Shown: positions 7,736 to 14,957 of the stretch, piece by piece
Numbering within the stretch: the first letter of the stretch is position 1
Layout: each line of letters begins with the position of its first letter
DNA from: an uncultured Blastocatellia bacterium
GTDB lineage: Bacteria; Acidobacteriota; Blastocatellia; Pyrinomonadales; Pyrinomonadaceae
Length of the DNA: 64,000 bases
Assembly: GCA_946480785.1 (NCBI GenBank)
Contig: CAMLLD010000025.1
Coordinates: 1 to 64,000 of the forward strand
Direction of reading: 5' to 3'
Program-made: the position numbers and the translations under genes
The notes under the pieces: generated by a model
Database searches by the model: none
Told to the model about the DNA's origin: nothing
The model's input: the letters and a program-made list of their open reading frames with translations, nothing else

Positions 7736-8067
7736 TAGTTGGTTGTTTGGCTCTGATGTTTTTAGCGGCGTGTGGCCCTGCGAACACGCCGAACTCTGCT
7801 TCAACTCCGACGCCCGCTTCTGGTCCGGCGGCGGCCGTGCAAACGAATCAATACAAGGGCGAGGGCGTGGTGAAGGCGATAAACCCGAAAGCGCCTTCGA
7901 TCGAGATCGATCACGGCGAGCTCGGCGCGTTGATGCCGGCGATGCAGATGGAGTTTCCGGTCACCGACGCCAACCTTTTGAATGGGTTGGCAGTCAATGA
8001 CCGGATCGATTTCACGGTTGAGAATGGCCCCGAAGGAATGAAAGTCGTGGCCATTAAAAAGAAGTAG
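7714..8067 (+). CDS. CusF-like copper-binding lipoprotein, 117 aa
   Basis: The N-terminus MACKGWLVVGCLALMFLAAC ends in a lipobox, followed by a Pro/Thr/Ala-rich tether. The C-terminal ~70 residues match the small CusF/CusF_Ec barrel: GEGVVKAINPKAPSIEIDH, then MPAMQMEFPVTD with the spaced methionines that bind Cu(I), then NDRIDFTVE. The gene overlaps the upstream propeller gene by 22 bp, implying coupled translation. In known systems CusF hands Cu(I) to an efflux pump; no pump gene is present in this window. Confidence 0.85.
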   Translation: MACKGWLVVGCLALMFLAACGPANTPNSASTPTPASGPAAAVQTNQYKGEGVVKAINPKAPSIEIDHGELGALMPAMQMEFPVTDANLLNGLAVNDRIDFTVENGPEGMKVVAIKKK

Positions 8068-8604
8068 CTATCCTTTTTGCAGCGTCGCGAGTGCGGCCAG
8101 CACTTCCTCACTGTGGCCGGCCGGCTTCACGCCGCCGAACACCTTCGCGATCTTGCCGTTCGGATCGATGATGAACGTGTTGCGGGCCGAATACTTCGCG
8201 CCGTTGTATTCCATTGTCGAACCATACTGCTCCGACACTTTCCCGTTCGGATCCGACAACAACTTGAAGTTCAAGCCTTCCTTCGCGCAGAAGTCCTTGT
8301 GCGATTCAGCGGTGTCGACACTCACGCCGAGAATCACCGCATTCGCGGCGTCGTACTTCGCGAGGTCGCGCTGAAAGTTGTGCGCTTCAAGCGTGCAGCC
8401 GCTGGTGAAGTCTTTCGGATAGAAATAAAGCACGATCCACTTGCCTTTGTAGTCGTTGAGGGTGACTTGCTTGCCTTCCTGATTGACGAGCGTGAAGGTT
8501 GGCGCGGCCGCTCCCACGGCCGGCATTTCATTGGTGGCGCTCACGGAATTGCAAGCCAGCATGGCGGCCACGACGAACGCGAAAATAAAAGCGTACTTAA
8601 TCAT
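8068..8604 (-). CDS. Exported PrxQ/Bcp-type peroxiredoxin, 178 aa
   Basis: An AhpC/TSA domain follows a signal or lipoprotein leader (MIKYAFIFAFVVAAMLAC, possible lipobox). The peroxidatic Cys is in FTSGCTLEAHNF, where TPGCT is more usual. The position five residues after it, Cys in classical E. coli Bcp, is His here; a later Cys in DFCAKEG may be the resolving residue, as in the PrxQ subgroup with a C-C pair further apart. AGGAGTAA precedes the start. Likely role is detoxifying peroxides outside the cytoplasm, fitting its place next to copper genes. Confidence 0.88.
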   Translation of the reverse strand: MIKYAFIFAFVVAAMLACNSVSATNEMPAVGAAAPTFTLVNQEGKQVTLNDYKGKWIVLYFYPKDFTSGCTLEAHNFQRDLAKYDAANAVILGVSVDTAESHKDFCAKEGLNFKLLSDPNGKVSEQYGSTMEYNGAKYSARNTFIIDPNGKIAKVFGGVKPAGHSEEVLAALATLQKG

Positions 8605-8629
8605 TTACTCCTCCTGAACCTTACTAATT

Positions 8630-9103
8630 TTACTGGCCGAACTCCTGCACGATGCGATCGCGGATTTGAGCCGGCGTTAACTTGTTTTCCTTTTCCAATT
8701 TCAGCGCGAGCAACGCTTCGTTGATGCACGTAGCGCACTCCGCCGCGTGATTATCCTCGTAACAACTGTGCAGACTCTTGTGGCCCATGCCGCGGTCGCA
8801 GTGGCAATAACACGGCAACTGCGCGAGCGTCTGCGGGATTTCGCGCGCGGCGCGATACGCCTCGCGAGCGGCCCCGATGAATTTGTCGGGGTCGAGTGTT
8901 GGACCAAGACTCGCGCGGCTCGGCGCAGTTTCGAAGTGCGCGGGCATCGGGTGCGCGACAGGCGCAGCCGGCTGAACCGGAGTCTGCGCTACTTGATGAT
9001 TGTGCGCAGGAATGGTTGGCGGTTTGGAGTTGGAGTTGACCATGAGGATCGCACCCACACCCAACAACGCGATGCCTGCGATGAGTAGCCACGGTTTTTT
9101 CAT
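8630..9103 (-). CDS. PCYCxC-motif protein, membrane-anchored, 157 aa
   Basis: The start at 9103 (MKKPWLLIAGIALLGVGAIL) gives a clean N-terminal membrane anchor or signal sequence; a Pro/Ala/His-rich linker follows. The C-terminal domain has PCYCHCDRGMGHKSLHSCYE and ECATCINEA, the hallmark of the uncharacterised PCYCGC-motif family. The conserved Cys and His suggest metal or redox chemistry, but no activity is established to my knowledge. It lies 25 nt upstream of the peroxiredoxin on the same strand, so they are likely co-transcribed. Confidence 0.8.
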   Translation of the reverse strand: MKKPWLLIAGIALLGVGAILMVNSNSKPPTIPAHNHQVAQTPVQPAAPVAHPMPAHFETAPSRASLGPTLDPDKFIGAAREAYRAAREIPQTLAQLPCYCHCDRGMGHKSLHSCYEDNHAAECATCINEALLALKLEKENKLTPAQIRDRIVQEFGQ

Positions 9104-9230
9104 TGTCGTATTTCTCCGAGCGCAGTCTACCCGGGTTTGTAGCAAAAACACAAAAGCACAAAAACACCGCAAGGTTTGTGTAACCGGTTGCTTGGTAGCC
9201 TAACTACTGAAGCACAGACGGAGAACACAG

Positions 9231-9392
9231 ATGAGTATCGACAAAAACAAGATTACAACGCAGGACGAATTGAACGAAGCGGCGCCGATGGATGAAGCTG
9301 ACGAGCGAGCCAGGGCTGAGATGAGAGAGTTGGAAGAGCAGGCGAAGAAAGACGTCGCCGAAGGTTTGCGGCAAGCCGACGAAGATAAATAA
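9231..9392 (+). CDS. Small acidic protein, 53 aa
   Basis: A short frame with CGGAGA a few bases before the ATG. The product begins MSIDKNKITTQDELNEAAPM and ends in an acidic, Ala/Glu/Arg-rich helical stretch (ERARAEMRELEEQAKKDVA), probably one long soluble helix. It is divergent from the PCYCxC gene and ends 4 nt before the convergent TlpA-like gene. No family recognised; the ribosome-binding site and tight packing are the support. Confidence 0.5.
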   Translation: MSIDKNKITTQDELNEAAPMDEADERARAEMRELEEQAKKDVAEGLRQADEDK

Positions 9393-9396
9393 CTGC

Positions 9397-10032
9397 TTAC
9401 CCGTTATCGAGGAGCGCGTCTTCGAGCGCCTGTTTCAACAGCGGCGGCGTCCGCACGGGGTCAAAGCCGGTGAATTGCTTTTTGATGCGGCCGCTGCGCG
9501 TGATGATGAAGCTCTGCGGGATAGAACTCCTGCCGCTCAACTGCATCAACGCGATCGCTACATCGCGCGTCGCCCAGCCAACCTGGTAATCGACCTGAAA
9601 CTGCTGCACAAAATCGTGCACGCTCTGCGCCGACGCGACCGGATCTTCAGTTGAAAGACCAATCATCTCCACGCCGCGCGCCTGATATTCCTTGTGCAAC
9701 CTGACGAGCTCCGGGGTTTCGCGCCGGCATGGACCACACCATGTGGCCCACAAGTTCACCAGCAACACTTTGCCCGAGTAGTTGGAAAGCTTGATCGGCT
9801 GGCCCTTCACATCCCGCATCTCCGTCGCTAACACGACAGCGGGCACAGGAACCGACGTCGCCGGTGCTGCGCCCGGCTTCGCAGCGGTAGCGGGCGCTTT
9901 CGATTCCGGATCGTTTGAATTACAACTCGACGCAGCAAACGCCGCGACCAGCCCGAGCACGATCAGTGTCGACACCAACCGCAGCGGAGTCCAAAACTTT
10001 ATCGAACCAGGTTCTTCTTTCTTTAACGCCAT
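9397..10032 (-). CDS. TlpA-like membrane-anchored thioredoxin, 211 aa
   Basis: An N-terminal membrane segment (TLIVLGLVAAFAASSC) is followed by an Ala/Pro linker and a thioredoxin fold with the active site NLWATWCGPCRRETPEL. The cis-proline region is SSIPQSFII. TlpA/ResA-type proteins reduce extracytoplasmic disulfides and often serve cytochrome or copper-centre maturation. It is the third redox gene near the copper cluster. The preceding zinc-ribbon gene ends 7 nt away on the same strand, so co-transcription is likely. Confidence 0.9.
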   Translation of the reverse strand: MALKKEEPGSIKFWTPLRLVSTLIVLGLVAAFAASSCNSNDPESKAPATAAKPGAAPATSVPVPAVVLATEMRDVKGQPIKLSNYSGKVLLVNLWATWCGPCRRETPELVRLHKEYQARGVEMIGLSTEDPVASAQSVHDFVQQFQVDYQVGWATRDVAIALMQLSGRSSIPQSFIITRSGRIKKQFTGFDPVRTPPLLKQALEDALLDNG

Positions 10033-10039
10033 GCCTGAA

Positions 10040-11377
10040 TCATTTCTTCCCGAATCTAAACGAGTCCAAAATTACCGGTGCCTCGCCCTTCGTCCCTACG
10101 TCTTCCACCGATGATAACTCCGGCGCCAGCGAGGTCGTGAACATACTCAGAATCGCGCCGCTTGTGTCGCCTTCATGACCCGTCGGCAGAAAGATCACGC
10201 GGCCCCACAAGTGGACGTCGCCTCTTTCAGTGCCCTTTGAAAGACCTTCCCATTTGAACTCGTAAGCATCCATCGAGTTCACCTTGGTTGGCCCATCCGA
10301 CACCTTCTTGTACTCCGGAAACTGTTGCGCCAGCCGGCTGCTGAATTCTTCCACACGCTTTTGGTAGCTTGGCATATCCCCCACGAACGTGCCCGTGCTC
10401 GTATACCAGCTCACCACGAAATTCTCCTGCGTGAAGTTCGGCGGCAGCTTTCTTTCAACTTCCACGAAGTTTGCCGCGCTTGGTTTCTGCGAACGCGACC
10501 ATGACTGCGGATAGTAAAAACTGAAGTCGAAATAATGATCGGCCAGCGCGCCCTGAAGACCGTCTTTCGAACTCGTAAACTGCACCGTGTTCGGCGGCGG
10601 CACATACGTTTCGACCGGCGACGGCGATGGTTGTTCGACGCTCGGCGCGGGAGTTGGCGTGCTGTTATTCACCACGACCGGCGGGTTCTCATTCGTACCG
10701 CGTTGCTGCGCCGCCTTCTGGTCCAACATCGGTTTCACGACGAAGAAGAACACGCCCGCTAGCGCGCCGCCTCCAAGCAACAGAAACAGCACCACGCCGA
10801 GAATGATCCACGGCGCTTTCGACTTCTTCTTTGGAACCGCGACGGCGACTGGCAGTGGTGCTGAAGGCGCCGGCTGTTGGACCGTTGCGCCCGGCAAAGG
10901 CGCCGATGTCTGTCGCGGCGGAAGAGGTGAAACGACTTCCGCCCCCGGAACGGGCGCAGGTGGCGGCGGTGACGCAACACTTAGCGGAGGCTGTGGCGGC
11001 GGCGGTGGTGGTGATGGCGGCTGCACCGGAGGTTGCGAAACTTGTGCTGGCGGCGGTGGAGCTTGCGCCGGTGGGGCCGGTGGTTGCGGTGCGGGAAACT
11101 CCGCCGTGTCCGGCGCACCCGTTGTCGTTGGCTGACCGGTTGGCCCAGTGTTGCGCGGCAGCGCGACTGTCGCCGGATAGTTCTCGACCATCGTCGCGTT
11201 TGGATCAGGCAAGTCGCGGCTGGTCGGCCGTTCCGACGCGTTCAGATCGATTGTGGTAGCGCGTATCGTCGCATTCGGATCGAAAGTCTGCGGAGCTATT
11301 AATAGACCACCGTCAAACGTACAAAACTTCTGACCTTCATCCGGAAAAGTACGATTACACTTAGGGCAAGTCTTCAT
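10040..11377 (-). CDS. Zinc-ribbon, proline-rich, single-TM protein, 445 aa
   Basis: Opens with a zinc ribbon MKTCPKCNRTFPDEGQKFC like that of the kinase at 12800-14941. A long Pro-rich low-complexity region (about 70-190) leads to one membrane helix (PWIILGVVLFLLLGGGALAG, about 195-225). The extracytoplasmic C-terminal domain has FDFSFYYPQSW and ends in PVILDSFRFGKK, a pattern like PsbP/Mog1-type domains. Function unknown. The layout is of a cytoplasmic sensor ribbon joined to an exported domain, common in Acidobacteriota. Confidence 0.8.
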   Translation of the reverse strand: MKTCPKCNRTFPDEGQKFCTFDGGLLIAPQTFDPNATIRATTIDLNASERPTSRDLPDPNATMVENYPATVALPRNTGPTGQPTTTGAPDTAEFPAPQPPAPPAQAPPPPAQVSQPPVQPPSPPPPPPQPPLSVASPPPPAPVPGAEVVSPLPPRQTSAPLPGATVQQPAPSAPLPVAVAVPKKKSKAPWIILGVVLFLLLGGGALAGVFFFVVKPMLDQKAAQQRGTNENPPVVVNNSTPTPAPSVEQPSPSPVETYVPPPNTVQFTSSKDGLQGALADHYFDFSFYYPQSWSRSQKPSAANFVEVERKLPPNFTQENFVVSWYTSTGTFVGDMPSYQKRVEEFSSRLAQQFPEYKKVSDGPTKVNSMDAYEFKWEGLSKGTERGDVHLWGRVIFLPTGHEGDTSGAILSMFTTSLAPELSSVEDVGTKGEAPVILDSFRFGKK

Positions 11378-11421
11378 ACGGGCGAACCTCTGACAGAATC
11401 AAATTTGACTTACTCTCTCAA

Positions 11422-12657
11422 TCAATTCGAACGCGCTCGTTGTAATTTCTGCGCCGCGCCGTTGTTGCTCGGATCGAGCTCCAGCGCGCGTTGATACGCA
11501 CGCGCGGCATTGTCTTTCTGGTTCAACTTCAGATAACCGTCCCCCACACCTTCGAAGCCAAACATTCCCGCAAGCTGCTTCTTCTCACCCGCGCCGGCGA
11601 ATGCCGAAGCGCGTTCGTACGTCGCTTCCGCATCGCTGAAACGGTCCATGCCGAGATACGCACGGCCGAGCAAGTTGAAAGGTTGAAACGCACGCGAGCT
11701 CACTTCCGTCGCCGATTTCAAATATGGCTCGGCTTCCTGGAAACGCTTGTAAACGATCAATAGTCGGCCCATCAGGATCAGCGAAGTCGGATTGCGCGCG
11801 TCCAGTTCAAGCGCCCGCTTCAACACCGGCTCCGACTGCGGCCACAACTGTTCGCCTTGCAACGATTCGGCGATCAAGTTGAGTGTCGCCGGATCCTTCG
11901 CCAGATCGATCGCTTTCTCGTAAAGCGGCACGGCCTCCGCGGAACGATTCGCTCGATTCAACATGCGCGCGAGATGCGCGTACGCGACGGCAAACTGCGG
12001 ATCGAGTTCGATTGCGCGGCGATACGAATGCTCGGTTTCGCTGTTAGCCAAACCACGCGCCTGCAACGCGACTCCCAAACGATCCCAACCGACCGCGTTC
12101 TTCGGATCGATCTGCACTGACTTGCGCGCGAACATCTCCGCGTCCCCAAATCGCTTCGCGTTGTCGCCACCGACGCGCGGCTGCACGAGAACGACGCTCA
12201 ACGCCACGTAAGCATCGGCATCGTTCGGGGCCCACGCGACTGAGTTGCGATACGCGGTTTCCGCATCGTCCCAACGTTGCTGATCGGAGTAGATGTTTCC
12301 CAAACCATAAGCGGCGCGCGCATCGCGTGGTTTGAGTTTCAGCACTTCTTTGTAAGCGTCTTCAGCGCCGGTGAAGTCGCGTGCGTCGCGGGCCGTGTTT
12401 CCTTTATCGAGCAGGTCTTCAACGCGCTCGGCGACGTTGCTGCGCGGAGGAGTCGTACGAGGTCCCGGTTTCGTAGTGTTCGACGGCTTTGGCGTTGTGC
12501 TCTTCTTCTTGGTCTCGGGATTCTTGGCGCGAAAAACGCTGCTGCCGCCGACGTCCCCGCCGACGTCCTGCGCGAACACACGACCGGCAAAAAACAGGCT
12601 GAAACAGAGGACGGCAGAAATCAAACACACCGCGCGCAGTCTTGCGTTGGCTTTCAT
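11422..12657 (-). CDS. Secreted TPR-repeat protein, 411 aa
   Basis: The ATG at 12657 is preferred over a GTG one codon earlier because GGAGAG lies 5 nt before it. A signal peptide (SAVLCFSLFFAGRVFA) is followed by a Lys/Pro/Thr-rich linker and about eight TPR units from residue ~90 (for example DAYKEVLKLKPRDARAAYGL, RAIELDPQFAVAYAHLARML, RALELDPSNNGAAQKLQ). TPRs are protein-binding scaffolds; no partner can be named. It lies between a zinc-ribbon protein and a Ser/Thr kinase. Confidence 0.85.
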   Translation of the reverse strand: MKANARLRAVCLISAVLCFSLFFAGRVFAQDVGGDVGGSSVFRAKNPETKKKSTTPKPSNTTKPGPRTTPPRSNVAERVEDLLDKGNTARDARDFTGAEDAYKEVLKLKPRDARAAYGLGNIYSDQQRWDDAETAYRNSVAWAPNDADAYVALSVVLVQPRVGGDNAKRFGDAEMFARKSVQIDPKNAVGWDRLGVALQARGLANSETEHSYRRAIELDPQFAVAYAHLARMLNRANRSAEAVPLYEKAIDLAKDPATLNLIAESLQGEQLWPQSEPVLKRALELDARNPTSLILMGRLLIVYKRFQEAEPYLKSATEVSSRAFQPFNLLGRAYLGMDRFSDAEATYERASAFAGAGEKKQLAGMFGFEGVGDGYLKLNQKDNAARAYQRALELDPSNNGAAQKLQRARSN

Positions 12658-12799
12658 CACTACTCTCCTACTGCTATTTGGCTGGCTATTTATTGAGACT
12701 AACCTCGGCTTAAACCGTTTGCTATAAAGAACGTTGGTTCACTGAAGAATAGCTGCGCTGGATTGTAGATCAGCTTGTCCGGTTGAGCTAATGGGACCT

Positions 12800-14941
12800 T
12801 TAAGGCCCGCTGCGCACAAGCCGAAACCCGAGCAGCGTGTTTCGGGTTGAAGGGTCCAAAAAGGCGCGCAGACACGCGGTCACGGGCGCCTCGGCGTTGC
12901 GCGGATCGCTCACATAACAGCCGCCTCTAATAGTGCGCCAGTTCTCATATTCGCTTTTCAACTCGAATTTATTCCCGGGGTAGGCGAAAGGTTTTGACGC
13001 CGTCCATTCCCAAACGTTCCCGATTAAATCTACAACGCCCCACCTGTTTCTTCCTTCAGGATGCGAGCCGACCGGCGCCGGGGTCGCTTCCTTCAACACC
13101 GCGGCGCCCTCCTTCCAATCGGGTCCCCACGGGTACAGATCATTCCGCTCGCCGTTACGCGCCGCGTATTCCCACTCTTCTTCCGTTGGCAACCGATAGG
13201 TCAGTCCGTCGCGTTTAGAGCGCCACGAAGCAAAGGCATTCGCATCGTCAAACGACACGTTGACCACGGGCCAGAGTTCCTGTCCGAAAGGTGGTTTGTT
13301 TCCGGCCCAGTGACTCGGCGGTGCGTGCTTCGTCTCACTGACAAAGTCGGCGTATTCGAGATTGCTAACCTCAGTGCGATCCATCTGGAATGGCTGCACG
13401 GCAACTTGGTGCGCAGGCGTTTCCAACGGTGGCCCATTGTCGCGGCCCATCAAAAACGATCCGCCGGAGATCGGCACCAGATCGGCGTTAGTGTGTGCGA
13501 TGACAGTCGGGGAAGGCTTCGCGCCTCCACCACTCGCGCCTGACTGACTCCGCCACACGAGATAACCGCCGATGCCGAGTCCGATCAAAACCAGGACAAA
13601 GACTCCCGCGCCTACGAACCACAACGCCGAAAGCCCACGCCGCCGCTCATGAAAGTCGATCTGCATCGGCTTGCCGCGTTCGAACTGTGCTTGTTGCTGC
13701 GGCGGCGCAACTGGTGGCGGTGTGATCGGTGGCGGTTGCGGCGCGATAGAGTCAACCACAGTGGGCGCGTTGCGCTGCACGTGGGTCGTCTCCGGATCGG
13801 GTTCGAGCTGGCTGTAACTTACCGAACCCTTCGATAGATCCAACGACGTCGCAAACTGAGTTTCATGACCGACAGGCGGCTGCGTCGTGTGGCCCGGCAA
13901 GTCCTGCGGCGGCGGCAGCGGCGGATTGAGTGTCGTCACTGCCGAAGCGATCGTCCGGTTCGGATCGAGCGCCACCGTCTCGCGCATCGAGCCGGCAAAC
14001 GGCTGCGCATTGATCGCTGCGTGCAACTCTTTGAGAAACGTTTCGATCGAGTCGATGCGCGCGTCGAGTTCCTTTTCCAGCGCGTGTCGTACGACGGCTT
14101 CGATCGCGGGGGCCACCGACACGCCCATCGATTGAAAACTCGGCGGCGGCATCGTCAGATGCTTCTTCATGATCGACGGGATCGAAGAACCTTTGAAAGG
14201 CACTTCACCGCAGAGCATCTGGTAAAGGATCACGCCGAGACTGTAGATGTCGGCGCGCGCGTCGAGCTCTTCGTCGGACCACTGCTCGGGCGCCATATAA
14301 AAAGGTGAGCCCATCAGCCCGCTCGTCTGCGCTTGCACGAAGGATCCCAGCAACTCACCCGATTTGATCTTGGCGAGTCCGAAGTCGAGGATCTTCACGC
14401 CCTCGGCGATCGGCACGTCGTCCTGGACCATGATGTTCAGCGGTTTCAGATCGCGGTGCACGATGTTCTGCCGGTGCGCGGCGCCGACGCCCGCGGCGAT
14501 CGCGGTGATGAACTCCCACGCGCGCTGCGGCGGCATCGCGCCTTCCTTCGCCATGATCTCCTGGAGCGAATGTCCCTTGACAAACTCCATCACGAGAAAC
14601 GGCATCGTGCCGCGCGCGACGCCGAAGTCAGTCACGGCGATGATGTTCGGATGACGAATCGCGGCGGCGGCTAGTGCTTCCTGGCGAAAACGCGTAGTCA
14701 GCATCGGATCGTTGCCGACGAGATCCGGGAGTATCACTTTGATCGCGTGTTGGGTTTTTAGAAAGATGTGCCGCGCGTGGAACACCGCGCCCATGCCGCC
14801 TTGCCCGAGCCGCCGCTCGAGCAAGTAGCGAGAGTCGATCGTGGGTTCGCCGATGAGAGTGGGTGCAGTCGGCTCGCCGTCCTGAGGACAGGTGTCAGTT
14901 TCGTCGGGGTAGCAACGCCTGCACTTGGGGCATTCTTTCAT
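12800..14941 (-). CDS. Ser/Thr protein kinase fused to a SUMF1-like domain, 713 aa
   Basis: Domains in order: zinc ribbon (CPKCRRCYPDETDTCPQDG, 1-25); Hanks-type kinase (about 40-310) with GQGGMGAVF, the AIKVI lysine, HRDLKPLNIMV and DFGLAKI; a Pro-rich juxtamembrane linker; one TM helix (LWFVGAGVFVLVLIGLGIGG); and an extracytoplasmic formylglycine-generating-enzyme/SUMF1-like domain (about 490-713) with GGSFLMG, RLPTEEEWEYAAR, GNVWEWT, RGGCY and LLGFRLV. The Cys pair of true FGE is not recognisable at its usual spacing, so the domain is probably a ligand-binding sensor. The gene follows leuS by 16 nt on the same strand. Confidence 0.92.
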   Translation of the reverse strand: MKECPKCRRCYPDETDTCPQDGEPTAPTLIGEPTIDSRYLLERRLGQGGMGAVFHARHIFLKTQHAIKVILPDLVGNDPMLTTRFRQEALAAAAIRHPNIIAVTDFGVARGTMPFLVMEFVKGHSLQEIMAKEGAMPPQRAWEFITAIAAGVGAAHRQNIVHRDLKPLNIMVQDDVPIAEGVKILDFGLAKIKSGELLGSFVQAQTSGLMGSPFYMAPEQWSDEELDARADIYSLGVILYQMLCGEVPFKGSSIPSIMKKHLTMPPPSFQSMGVSVAPAIEAVVRHALEKELDARIDSIETFLKELHAAINAQPFAGSMRETVALDPNRTIASAVTTLNPPLPPPQDLPGHTTQPPVGHETQFATSLDLSKGSVSYSQLEPDPETTHVQRNAPTVVDSIAPQPPPITPPPVAPPQQQAQFERGKPMQIDFHERRRGLSALWFVGAGVFVLVLIGLGIGGYLVWRSQSGASGGGAKPSPTVIAHTNADLVPISGGSFLMGRDNGPPLETPAHQVAVQPFQMDRTEVSNLEYADFVSETKHAPPSHWAGNKPPFGQELWPVVNVSFDDANAFASWRSKRDGLTYRLPTEEEWEYAARNGERNDLYPWGPDWKEGAAVLKEATPAPVGSHPEGRNRWGVVDLIGNVWEWTASKPFAYPGNKFELKSEYENWRTIRGGCYVSDPRNAEAPVTACLRAFLDPSTRNTLLGFRLVRSGP

Positions 14942-14957
14942 CCTTGGGGAGTATACA

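Noticed and set aside
12720..12800. Possible tRNA-like sequence between the TPR and kinase genes
   Set aside because: Contains GATCAGCTTGTCCGGTTGA, but no acceptor stem, anticodon arm or T-loop could be assembled.
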